Positions 12,101 to 21,989 of a stretch of 64,000 nucleotides of DNA are shown here, one piece after another (the first letter of the stretch is position 1; every line of letters begins with the position of its first letter). Where the stretch lies: the NCBI RefSeq assembly GCF_000313135.1, contig NW_004457394.1, positions 75,760 to 139,759 on the forward strand. The letters run 5' to 3'. Source of the DNA: Acanthamoeba castellanii str. Neff. Lineage: Eukaryota > Discosea > Longamoebia > Acanthamoebidae. The notes under the pieces are model-generated. The model worked only from the letters and a program-made list of their open reading frames with translations. It made no database searches and was not told the origin of the DNA. Both the position numbers and the translations under genes were made by a program.

Positions 12101-14743
12101 CGCCACAACCACCACCCGCTCGCCACCCCGCCCGACGTGTCGGCCGACGAACAGAAGCGGATCGACGACGACGATGACGATGCACTGATGGAGAGCGACA
12201 GCCTGAGCGACGACTCGCATCTCTACTCCGATAGCTCGGAAACTAGCTCCGATGATGACGATGACGACAGCTCGTCCGCCGACGACGATGACAACGACGA
12301 CTCGGAAGTCGACGATGAAGCGCCCGAGGAAAACAACGCCGTTGCCAGGCGGCATTCGAGCTCGTCGATGCTGACCAAGTCGTTGGGCATCACCCCGATC
12401 CGGCGCACGCGGCACAGCAGCGGCGGCCCGGACCTCGGCCGCATGATCGCCTCGGCCTCGCGCCGACACAAGGCCGACCAAATGAACGAAGACGACGGTC
12501 ATGGCAATGACAAACGCGACGGCAGCCGGCGAAGAATGAAGCGAAACCACAGCGGGCGTCGGGCGAGCTCGCCCGCCTCGACCACGGCCGTGCTCACCGC
12601 GGCGGCGGAGGCCGTCGACAGTCGGCGCCGCATGAGCGCCAGCAGCGGCTCCCAGCACCAGCGACCCAGCAAGCTGGTCAACGCGCGCCGGGCCAGCGAG
12701 CAGCACGGCCTTACGATACGCCACGCCGTCGAGCAGCAGCAGCGCCTCCTTAACAGCGGACGCGGCTACGTCGCCGACGACGACAACAATAACGACGACT
12801 GGCTTCTCAGCGGCGGTGCTGCGTCGTCGTCGCTTCTCTCTTCCGCGTCGTCTTCGTTCTCGCCGTCGGCCTCGTCGTCGGCGCTCTCCTCGCCCTCGTC
12901 CTCCTTCTGCTCGTCGTCCGAGCTGCTCCTGCCCGTGCCCCTGTCCGCCGGCCTCGCCCTGTCGCCCTCGTCGTCGAACGGCTCGCCGCAGGCCAACGAT
13001 ACCGACTGCGCGCCTCCATCATCGTCGTCGGTGCTGGCCGGGCTGCGCCGCGGCTCGGTGCCGTTCGGCGCGTCGCCCAGCCACCGCCTCCTCTCCAGCC
13101 CGGCGCTCACCGGCGGCGGCGGCGGCCTGAACCCGCACCATGCGAGCATGCCGATCATTCCTTCGCTCGCTTCGGCCTCCGACTCGCCCCTCCCGTCGCC
13201 CCTGCTCTCCCTTCCGCCCCTCCCGCTCAACGCTACCGCCGGCGCCGGCCCGCCGCCCTCACCCTCGTCGACATTTCTGACGTCGTTGGCGACATTGTCG
13301 ACATCGTCGTCATCTTCATCAGCGTCGTCGGCGCTCATGACCATGTCGTCGGCCCAGCACCTCCTGCCGGGCGTCGCGTCGCGCCACCTCTCGCTCAACT
13401 CGTGCGCCTCGCCGCGCGGCATTCCGCGCGTTCGCACGGCCACCCCGCCGCGCCCGGCCACCCCGCACCACGCCAGCAGCGGCGCCCTCCTCCTGCCGCG
13501 CTCGGCGGGCGGCACCCCGGCCGTGCCGCCGCTCAGCCTCTCCAAGCTCCACTCCTCCAAGTCCGCCGAGCGGGGCCAGTCGTCGTCTTCGCCGGTTGCG
13601 GCCGCAAACGCGAATGCGACGGCGCCGCGTTCGTTCTACGTCCCGTCGTTCCCGCCCGAAGCCATGCTCGCATCGCCGCGAGACTCGCCGTCTTCGTTCT
13701 CTTCTTCGTCTTCGTCATCATCAGACGCCGGCATGCCGCCGCGGTCGGCCGAGGAGGTCTACCAGGACGTGATGCGGGGCAAGCGCATTCTGGTGGTCGA
13801 GGACAACCTCATCAACCAGAAGGTCGCCCTCAAGATGCTGTCGTCGTTCGACTGCCGGGTGACGGTGGCCGAGAACGGCCTCGTCGCGATCAAGCTCTTC
13901 GAGGAGAGCTTCCGCTCGCGCGGCGGCCGGCACGCGACCGACGGCGAGCCCCTCTTCCACGCCATCCTCATGGACATCCAAATGCCCGTCATCGGTACCC
14001 TCTCCTTATTTCTGTCAATGGTGTGTGCGGTGTGTGCGGTGTGTGCGGTGTGTGCGGTGTGTGCGGTGTGTGCGGTGTGTGCGGTGTGTGCGGTGTGTGC
14101 AATTCTAAGAATGACGCGCGCAGACGGGTTCGAGACGGCGATTCGGATTCGCGAGCTGGAGGCGCAGTTCAACGAAGCCGAGGCTGCCCGTACGCCGGCG
14201 CCCAGTGGCCACCAGCCGCAGGTGGCCGCGGTGCCGATCATCGCCCTCACGGCGTCGGCGACGAAGGAGTACCAGCAGAAGTGCCTGACCAAGGGGATGA
14301 ACTGCTTCCTGTCGAAGCCGCTCAAGAAGGAGACTCTGGTGCGGACGCTGACGGAGGTGATCAAGCAGGCCGGCTACTACGACGAGGCGGCCGAGCTGGC
14401 ACGTCGCCGGGCCGACCAGGAGCGCGCGCGCCAGGCGGCCCGCGAGGAGGCCGAGCTGCGCGCCCGCACCCAGCGCCAGCGCGAGATCGAGGAGCTGCGC
14501 GAGAAGCGCAAGGCCCGCGAGCAGGCCACGATCATGATGATGATGGGCATGGCCGCCACCAATGCCGCCCTGGCCATCAACAAGCTCCACCACCACCACC
14601 ACCAGGTGGCGGCCGCGGCGGCCCGCGATGACCAGAACGGTGACGATGACGGCGACAATGGCGAGCTCGGCCGGCGGCGCATGGCCGAGCTGCTACGCGC
14701 CAAGGGCCGGTCGCGGCACGTCAAGCACAACAGCATCGGCTGA
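9166..14743 (+). CDS. Hybrid sensor histidine kinase with C-terminal receiver
   Basis: Membrane-bound two-component phosphorelay protein of 1478 residues over ten exons whose phases all agree: 9166-9711, 9854-9955, 10062-10099, 10229-10663, 10748-10824, 10918-11068, 11265-11488, 11649-11761, 11864-13994, 14124-14743. A basic, Ala/Thr-rich N-terminus of about 145 residues precedes several membrane segments (HLGFLFCCIFYAICALLI, LYVTAMLLLLFIEHTIM, VILLPQLVFFLLG, LSLILFVSSFAFF). Then come a short coiled coil, the H-box SHELRTPMHG (phospho-accepting His), N-box NLLSNAIKF, G1 DTGIGIP, F-box SFSQLD and G2 GGSGLGLSI. A roughly 600-residue Ser/Asp-rich linker leads to a receiver: VVEDN, acceptor Asp in ILMDIQMPV, Lys in LSKPLKK. 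A charged coiled coil and a His run end the protein. Input signal unknown. The linker is unusually long for the family. Confidence 0.95.
11095..11205 (+). repeat. (CGACA)n pentanucleotide repeat in the kinase gene
   Basis: About twenty tandem copies of ACACG/CGACA inside the intron between the exons ending at 11068 and starting at 11265. It is stop-free in every frame. Confidence 0.95.
11515..11630 (+). repeat. 9-bp tandem repeat (GTGTGTCGT) in the kinase gene
   Basis: Head-to-tail GTGTGTCGT units filling most of the intron 11489-11648, drifting to GTGCGTCGT at the 3' end. Translated it would read Val-Cys-Val-Val-Cys-Val without stops. Confidence 0.95.
14017..14098 (+). repeat. 9-bp tandem repeat (GTGTGCGGT) in the kinase gene
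   Basis: Nine copies of GTGTGCGGT in the intron 13995-14123 that splits the receiver domain. The intron is 129 bases, a multiple of three, and open in the coding frame. Confidence 0.95.
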
Positions 14744-15050
14744 CGTGTACACGCCAGCATAAATAATAGCACATTTTTATTTTTATCCATAATTATCACG
14801 CAAAGTAGGCCCCTGTCAGCGCATTCTGCGAATTCCAATGACCTAATTCGGTGTTGAGATGCAATCTCGCGAGCCAGATCTGGACGGCTGCCCGAAAGAA
14901 AGCGTGCGTGGTCTCTGCTCGATCGGCAGAGCGCCGTTGTGTGGTACGAGAAAGTAAAATGGGTGTGCTAACCAACAAAGGTCTTACAAAGCAGTATTTT
15001 AGTACACCTCAAGCCAACAAGACCTCACGGTGAAGAAGACGAAGAAGAAA
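14744..15050. other. Intergenic between the kinase and phospholipase genes
   Basis: 307 bases. The first 60 are AT-rich (ATAAATAATAG, TTTTTATTTTTATCC) and suit a polyadenylation region. The rest shows no feature I can support. Confidence 0.4.
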
Positions 15051-16860
15051 ATGACGACGATGGCGAAGAGACTCCTGTACAGTTCCTTGGTCGTCCTTGT
15101 TGTCTTCGTCTGCCTGGTGGCCTGCTCGTCGCACGAAGATCACCTCCGGGCCAAGGTGGGCCAGGTCTACCCGCAACTCAGCGCCGACAAGGTGGACGCC
15201 TTCGTCCAACAGCTCAGCGCCGAGTCCAACAACTCAGAGGGCATCTTCTCCAGCGACACCACAAATCCGTTGACGACGGGTCCCTTCTTCCTCGTGACTG
15301 TACGGGCTCTTTTGCCTTTTTTGTTACGTTTCGTTTCACGTTTCGTGTCGTTTCTCGTTTCGTTTCGTTTAATGTAAACGGTTGGGGAAGCAGCCAAGCC
15401 GCGGCTGGCGAGCCCCGTGGCGGTGTTCGACTGCGACGTGTACCCGGCCTCGGCCCGATTCCCGCCCCACAGCGCCAAGTTCCTGCGACCCGCCGACATC
15501 AAGGTACTGGCCGCCCTGGGCGACAGCCTCACCGCCGGACTCGGCGCCAAGTCCTCCAGCATCGACGACCTCTTCAACGACTATCGAGGGGTCTCCTTCG
15601 CCAGTTCGTACACTCCACCCTGGCCTGGCCCAGCCTCGCCTGTTGCCTGATATGTAACCAGGAATGTAATTACATTATATTACCTTTATTGATCATATAT
15701 ATAATATGTTGCATGTCAACAGTTGGCGGAGACAGCGACGTGGACCGAGTAGTGACGCTGGGCAATATCCTGCGCCGGTACAACCCGCACGTTGAAGGTC
15801 CCTCCACGTGTGACGTTCGACACGCCAACCTCAACCTCGCCGCCACTGGAGCCTCCGTCCAAGGTGCGGGTGCCTCCATTGTTGTTGTGGTGCGATCGAT
15901 CTTGTAAAAGAAGATGAGCTAATAAGAACGAAAAACGTAATCCAGGCCTCAGGGATCAGGTGGTTGGGTTCATGGCCCGGCTCAACGCCACCACGACCGA
16001 CTACGGCTTTGCCAACGATTGGAAGATGATGACGATCATGATCGGCAGCAACAACCTGTGCCATTTGTGCGCCGACCCGGTGGCGAACAGCCCGCAGACC
16101 TTCGGCCGCCTGCTGGAGGAGAGCATCGATCTTCTGTACGACCAGGTGCCCCGCCTCTTCATCAACCTCGTCCCGGCCCCCAGCCCGGTCATCCTCCACG
16201 CCTACTCGAGCTGTACGTCTTGCCCCACCTGCACCACCGCACACGCACTCACCGCACACACCGCACACGCACCACCGCACACGCACCTGATAAGAATTGG
16301 GGGGGGTTCACAGATGGTCTGTGCGGGCTGTTCCACTACTACGCCTGCCCATGCATCACGGTGAGCGACGAGGTGCGTGCCGCCATCTCGCAGGTGCACG
16401 CGGCCTACGGGGCCGAGGTACAGCGGGTGGCGAGCCTGCCCAAGTACCGCACCCGCCGGGACTTTGCGCTGGTGGTGCAGCCCTTCCTCCTGGACTCCTC
16501 CGTGCCCCTGCTGCCCAACGGCGAGCCCGACTTTTCCTATGCGGCGCCCGACTGCTTCCACTTCTCCGGTACACCCCCCAGCTCCAGAAAGGTGACGACA
16601 CGGACCACTACTTAAGGCCCATCACCACCAACACAGAGAAAGCGCACCAGGCCGCGGCTGTGGCGCTGTGGAACAACCTGGTCAGCCCCGCCGGCGAGAA
16701 GCAGACGACGTACGTGGGGCACCACTTTTATCGCTTTCGTTTTCTAGAACCGTTGACATTCATTCAAGTGGTCTTATCTCACCACCACACGCACAGGCTC
16801 TCGCCAGGCCAGGCCATCAAGTGCCCCAAGGCGTGGTCCACGGCCTTCCCTCTGGACTGA
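15051..16860 (+). CDS. Secreted GDSL-family phospholipase B
   Basis: Predicted secreted or lumenal lipase/phospholipase B of the PLB1 branch of the GDSL esterases. ATG 15051 gives a signal peptide, AKRLLYSSLVVLVVFVCLVAC. Block I is ALGDSLTAGLG with the nucleophile Ser, followed by DDLFNDYRGVSF and, after an intron, VGGD. Block III is IMIGSNNLC, and the catalytic Asp-x-x-His is PDCFHFS, followed by a WNNLVSPAGEK motif typical of PLB1. Exons are joined across short repeat-bearing introns; the last exon ends PKAWSTAFPLD at TGA 16858-16860. The neighbouring LRR gene converges on it with 145 bases between stops. The short exon around 16200-16330 has a messy splice context (CA-rich intron plus a G-run), so that junction is less certain than the family call. 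Confidence 0.87.
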
Positions 16861-17005
16861 TAGCTGATCGCTCATACGATCACGGGAGTTTACAATTTAA
16901 TTGGAGAAGAAAACAAAGAGTTGGTTTCAATGAGTTGTGTTGTGGTGGAGAGCAACATGGTGGAGCCACAGAGAGGGCCTGGTGGGCCAACAACAGTGTA
17001 GGAGC

Positions 17006-19228
17006 TCAATAGGAGCCGCCGCTGACAATGTGGAGGTGCGGGTGGTCCTTGTCCGCCTGGACGAGCGTCTCCTTGGCCACGCAGAAGCACTGGTTGACGT
17101 TGATCCGCTGCAGCGCCGTCGCCCGGGCCAAGACCTCCAGGAACCCAGCCTCGTTCAGGTCCCTGACCCCCGTCAGGTCCAGCTCCGCCACCGCCACCTC
17201 CGTCGCCGCCGGTGCGAAGAGGGGCGCTTTGCCCAGACCGGTCGCGCCGACGGCCTTGACGCAGCGCACGGCCTCGAGGCCGGTCAGGGCCGTCAGCCCG
17301 GTGCAGCCGCCCACGTTGACCTCGTCCAGACCCAGGGCGGCGAGCGCGGCGAGGCCGGCTTGGGTGGTGAGCCGGGGCGAGCGGATGACGTTGAGCCGCC
17401 AGAGGCGCGGGAAGTGGGCGGCGATCTGGGCCAGATCGGCGTCGGTGAGGTCCCAGAAGGCCACGTTCAGCGCCTCGAGCCGCGGGCAGATCGCGGCCAG
17501 CCGCGCGAAGTAGGCTTCGTCCCGCTTCTGCGGGTGCTCGTAGTAGGCCGCGGCCATGTTGAGCTCCACCAGGCACTCTAGGCGCAGCGCCGCAGTGCTG
17601 GGCACCGACTGGAATGGCAGGAATGTGAGGTCGTTCAGGTGCAGGTGCGCGAGCCGCGGGAAGAGGCGGTGGAGGTGGTGCGTCGCGGCGTCAGTCAGGC
17701 GGTGGCAGTCCGACACGTCCAGCTCCTCGAGCGCGTAGGGGCCGTTCAGATCGATGACGTCAGCCGCCTCCTTAACCAGCGCCTTGACCAGGGCCTGATC
17801 CTCCGGGTTCAGCCGCGCCCGCCGCAGGCCGCCCGCCCGCGGGTCTTCGCCGTCGGGGTCGATCAGGTCCTCCCAGAACGGGCCGGCGTCGATGGCCGCG
17901 AGCGGCAGCAAAAAGTCGTCGGTCAGCGCCCCGCAGCCGACCAGGCGCCAGCGGGTCATCTGGGGCCGCAGGCAGCGCACCAGCACCATCGTGAGGCTGC
18001 GCAGCGCGCACAGGCTGGGCGCCCAGGTCGACTCGGTCGAGTCCTGCTCCCAGTCGTTGCCGGCCAGCGAGACCTCGAGCGCCTGGTCGAGCGCGCAGTC
18101 GGGCCGCGCGACCATGCGGATGATGAGCGTGTTGAGCACCTCGTCGTTGCAGAGCAGGTCGAGCACGGTGGGGGTGACCTCCAGCTGCGCCAGGCTGCGG
18201 GCGAACATGTGGGCCAGGTTAAGGTAGCGCGCCAGCGCGATCGAGTCAAAGTCCTGGTCGGGCAGCCGCTCGATCTCGGCGTCGCTCGTCTGCGCCAGCG
18301 CGTGCCAGATCCGGCGCGCGAGGTGGTCCGGCAGCTGCGCGGCGGCGTTCAGGGCCGACAGCTGCTCCGGCCTGCAGGTGCGCACGGCCTCGACGCAGTG
18401 GTCCACAAGGCTCACCAGCGGCGGCGCCACGGCGGGCCGCAGGCCGCCGGCCACCGGCTCGGCGCGCCAGCGGACCACGGCCTCGTAGAACTGGCGGAAG
18501 TAGGGCAGCTCGCGGGCCTCGCGCGGGGCCGCCATGGACCGCTCGTGGAGGAAGTAGTTCAGGGCCTCGTCGAACGACGCGTAGCCCAGGTGCTTGACGA
18601 TGTGCGACGGCAGGAAGGTCCACGCCGTCGCCGGCATCTGCTTTCGCTTCACTGTGAGCATCCTACGCGTGTCGTGTGTGTCGTGTGTGTTGTGTGTGTC
18701 GTGTCGTGTGTGTCGTGTGTAGACCTCGTTGGGAAGCTCGGGATCGGAGACGACGACGGCCTCGTAGCGCCACCAGTCGGCCTGCTGGTAGTCCTCGCCG
18801 GGCTCCCACATGTAGATGCCATAGCTGCTGGTGAAAAAGACCTTGCCTGCATCACATGTGGAGCCAACATTTCACGATTGCACAGACAAATAGACATATA
18901 GTGTCAAACATATGCGTGTGTGTCATGTCATGTGTGTGTCGTGTGTGTGTCGTGTCGCGCGGTGGCCACCTTCTTCGTGCGCGTGGTCGATGGTGAACTG
19001 CTGCACGAGGCGGCGGAGGCCCTCTTCGTAGGGCGATGTGGGCGCGGGCGGGAAGAAGTCAGTGTGGGTGAGGAAGTGAGCGACCACGTCCTCGGCCGAG
19101 ACCGAGAAGGCGCCGTCGCCCCAGTCCTGCTCGCCCTCCACGTCGCAATCCGTGAGCCCCGGGTCCCTCCAGCTCAGCGGCAGGAAGGCACAGCAGGTGG
19201 GGCAGAACATGAACACGTCGATACCCAT
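17006..19228 (-). CDS. Leucine-rich-repeat (RNI/AMN1-like) protein
   Basis: Three exons: start at ATG 19228 with a Cys-rich beginning (FMFCPTCCAFLPLSW), a second exon containing YGIYMWEPGEDYQQADWW, and a long third exon from about 18652 to the TAG/TGA region at 17006. The protein is about 675 residues. The last 250 residues show RNI-type LRRs: LEELDVSDCHRLTDAATHHL, LAHLHLNDLTFLP, LEALNVAFWDLTDADLAQI, LWRLNVIRSPRLT, LDEVNVGGCTGLTAL, AELDLTGVRDLNEAGFL, LQRINVNQCFCV. These resemble the repeats of F-box/LRR adaptors, but I do not see a convincing F-box. The middle is an Ala/Leu-rich helical region of unknown role. Probably a protein-protein interaction scaffold; function not assigned. The introns carry GTGTGTCGT-type repeats. 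Confidence 0.8.
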
Positions 19229-19900
19229 CCTACTGGTTCTCTACATAAAGAATTTTTTTGAATTCAATCTTGATATATAAGAATATTATCATGATACGGC
19301 GAGAGCAAAGGGGGGGCACGTACGTGTAATGGAGGAAGAAGATCGAACAAAAAAGTTGTTACTCTAGACTTGGGAGGGGGTGTATGTGCTTCTCTGTGCG
19401 CCCGGCAGAGAGAAGCAGCCAATAGGAATAATCACCACTCGGTGGATAAGAGCGAAACTGTTAACTGTTTATCTTTCTATTTTTTTTTCCAAGTCTGTTT
19501 TCCATCCATTTCTCTAACCTTGATGACAGTGAAGGCAGGAGAACTTCTTGAAATAGGCAAAGACATTCTCCTGCACCCTGACCACACCTCTATTGGAGTT
19601 TCAGTGCTGTTCCTGGGCCTTCAGGTTCCTTGAAGGAATGTGGTCCATTGTTGGCAGTCTTTGGGTTCCATTCAGCACCAATCAGAAAGCCAAGTGTTAA
19701 TGCAACATCACCAGTGCACACACACACACACACACTCACACACTCATGCTTACACACACACACACACACACACCACAGCACTTTCCCTGTCATGCTGTGG
19801 CATGTGGTGTACAGCACCATTCTTGCAGACTGTCATTCCTAGGAATATTCTGGCTGTCCTTATTTTGAGGTACAACAAAGGCACCCAAGTTACGGGTTCT
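19229..19900. other. Intergenic with a CpG-free block
   Basis: Between the LRR gene start and the secreted mucin-like gene stop. Bases 19501-19890 contain no CpG, in sharp contrast to the CpG-rich surroundings, and include a CA microsatellite (19717-19773). On the minus strand short coding-like pieces can be read on either side of the microsatellite (for example TLGFLIGAEWNPKT), arranged like two exons of a decayed gene. No family is recognised. Bases 19260-19500 hold nothing I can name. Confidence 0.6.
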
Positions 19901-21775
19901 TCAGGGGCGTGTGGTGTCCTCTTCATGGTGAAGGTGGCGGTGAGGCGCTCCATAGCGCCTGGGCCTGGGCGGGGCCGACTGCGAGGCCGATGCTGAGGGC
20001 GACGGCGAGCTGGAGGGCGAGCTGGAGGGCGAGGCCGAGGCCGATGGCGAACTGGTCGGTGACGGCGAGCTCGACGGCGAGCTGGAGGGCGAGCTGGAGG
20101 CTGAGGCCGAGGCCGATGGCGAACTGGTCGGCGAGCCGGTGGCAGAGGCTGAAGCCGATGGCGAACTGGTCGGCGAGCTGGTGGCAGAGGCTGAAGCCGA
20201 TGGCGAACTGGTCGGCGATGGCGAGCTAGAGGGCGTGATGGTGGCTGAGGCCGAGGCCGATGGAGAACTGGTCGGCGAGCTGGTGGCAGAGGCTGAAGCC
20301 GATGGCGAACTGGTCGGCGATGGCGAACTGGTCGACGATGGCGAGCTAGAGGGCGTGATGGTGGCCGAGGCTGAAGCTGATGGCGAACTGGTTGGCGACG
20401 ACGAGCTGCTGGGCGAAGCAGAGCTCGAGGGCGAGGGCGTGCCCGATGGAGAGGACGAGGGCGAACTGGAGGGTGTCGAGGACGGCGTGGGCGAGTTGGA
20501 GGGCGTCGAGGACGGCGTGGGTGAGTTGGAGGGCGTCGACGACGGCGAGGGCGAGTTGGAGGGCGTGGACGACGGTGTGGGCGAGTTGGAGGGCGTTGAA
20601 GACGGCGTGGGCGAGCTCGTAGGCGAGGGCATCAAGGCGCGGACCGACACGTTGTCGATGTACCACCAGCAGCATTCATGATGGGTGTCGAAGTAGAGCC
20701 CCGTGGTCGAGGTGGACGTGGCGACCACCAGGAACGAGTACCGCACGGGGCTGGGGATGAGTTCGGAGGTGAGGGTCAGCAGCGCGGTGTTGTCCCACCG
20801 GACGCGCATCAATTGGCCTACGCCATCGTTCCACAAATCGAATGAGACGACGTAGGTAACGCCGATCTGGGTGGGGATGAGCTGGTAGCTGGTCTTGGCA
20901 CTGCCGGTGGGACCGGACCTGAATCGCTGCGCATTTATGGAGGAGAAGGACCCAGTGCCCGAGGCAAAGACCCACTGGGTGGAGCAGGTGAAGTCGCCGC
21001 ACACGACCAGCTCGCCGTAGTTGACGGCGGGCGACGGCGATGGGGAGGGCGAATTCGTCGGCGTGTTGGAGGGCGTGGGCGAATTCGTCGGCGTGTTGGA
21101 GGGCGTGGCCGAATTCGACGGCGAGATGGAGGGCGTGGCCGAATTCGACGGCGTGTTGGAGGGCGTGGGCGAATTCGACGGCGAGTTGGAGGGCGTGGGC
21201 GAATTCGACGGCGAGATGGAGGGCGTGGGCGAATTCGACGGCGAGTTGGAGGGCGTGGGCGAATTCGACGGCGAGGACGTGGTCGACGGAGTGGCCGAGG
21301 GCGAGGCCGACGGAGTGGTCGACGGCGAAGCAGACGGGAGGAGCTGGGTCACCGACACGTTGTCGATGTACCAGTAGCCGTTGTCGTTCTGGGCCTCGAA
21401 GTAGAGCCCCGTGGACGCGGAGGCGGCCGTGACTGTGTAGGTGTACCTCACCGGGTTCGTGATTGTTTCCGTGGTGAGGGCCAGCAGCTCGGTGGTGTCC
21501 CACAGGACGCGCAGCCACTCGCCAGAGGCGTCGTTCCACAAATCGAACGAGAAGCTGTAGGTCACGCCGATCTCAGTGTCGATGAGCTGGGAAGTGGTGT
21601 TGACGCCGCTGGAACCGGAAACGAGCTGCCCCGAAGCGATGACGGTGTTGACGGGGTCACCAATGGTCCATCCGGTGGTACAGCTGAAGTCGCCACAGGA
21701 GACCAGCTCCGTTTGGACGCTGGCAAAGCCCAGGCCAATGGCCAGAAAGATGAGCACCCAAGTGAACCACGTCAT
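19901..21775 (-). CDS. Secreted mucin-like protein with two jelly-roll-like domains
   Basis: Single-exon ORF of 624 residues. Residues 1-20 form a signal peptide ([20 protein letters not shown]). Domain 1 (about 21-146) and domain 2 (about 252-382) are clearly homologous: each has CGDFxC near its start, a central GVTYxxSFDLWND, then [14 protein letters not shown] or its counterpart, and ends with WYIDNVSV. This pattern resembles carbohydrate-binding beta-sandwich modules (CBM4/9 or galactose-binding type), by inference. Residues 147-250 and 383-624 are almost pure Ser/Thr/Pro/Ala, with a 10-residue repeat ([10 protein letters not shown]) and expected heavy O-glycosylation. No transmembrane or GPI signal is visible at the C-terminus (ends EEDTTRP). 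A cell-surface or cyst-wall role is plausible but unproven. Confidence 0.82.
   Translation of the reverse strand: MTWFTWVLIFLAIGLGFASVQTELVSCGDFSCTTGWTIGDPVNTVIASGQLVSGSSGVNTTSQLIDTEIGVTYSFSFDLWNDASGEWLRVLWDTTELLALTTETITNPVRYTYTVTAASASTGLYFEAQNDNGYWYIDNVSVTQLLPSASPSTTPSASPSATPSTTSSPSNSPTPSNSPSNSPTPSISPSNSPTPSNSPSNSPTPSNTPSNSATPSISPSNSATPSNTPTNSPTPSNTPTNSPSPSPSPAVNYGELVVCGDFTCSTQWVFASGTGSFSSINAQRFRSGPTGSAKTSYQLIPTQIGVTYVVSFDLWNDGVGQLMRVRWDNTALLTLTSELIPSPVRYSFLVVATSTSTTGLYFDTHHECCWWYIDNVSVRALMPSPTSSPTPSSTPSNSPTPSSTPSNSPSPSSTPSNSPTPSSTPSNSPTPSSTPSSSPSSSPSGTPSPSSSASPSSSSSPTSSPSASASATITPSSSPSSTSSPSPTSSPSASASATSSPTSSPSASASATITPSSSPSPTSSPSASASATSSPTSSPSASASATGSPTSSPSASASASSSPSSSPSSSPSPTSSPSASASPSSSPSSSPSPSASASQSAPPRPRRYGAPHRHLHHEEDTTRP
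19985..20640 (-). repeat. Coding tandem repeats of the Ser/Pro/Ala tail
   Basis: Imperfect minisatellite made of GAGCTGGAGGGCGA-, GCCGATGGCGAACTGGTCGGC- and GGCGAGTTGGAGGGCGT-type units. It encodes the Ser/Pro/Ala-rich C-terminal half of the secreted protein. A related shorter array at 21035-21290 encodes the inter-domain linker. Confidence 0.9.
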
Positions 21776-21989
21776 GAGATGAGACCTCTTCTTCTCTCTT
21801 CACGCAGCGCTGCAAAGAGCCCGTCTTGGTCCGCCTTCAGCTCCTCCGCCCTTCGCCCTTCGTATGGATAAGGAAATCTGTTTGTACTTTAGGTATTGCT
21901 TGGGTGGTTGGTCCATTTGAAACAGTTTGGAAACGGATCTCAGGAAATAAATTCGCCAATTTCAATTGCAGTGAAGCAGGGTGAGCTGT

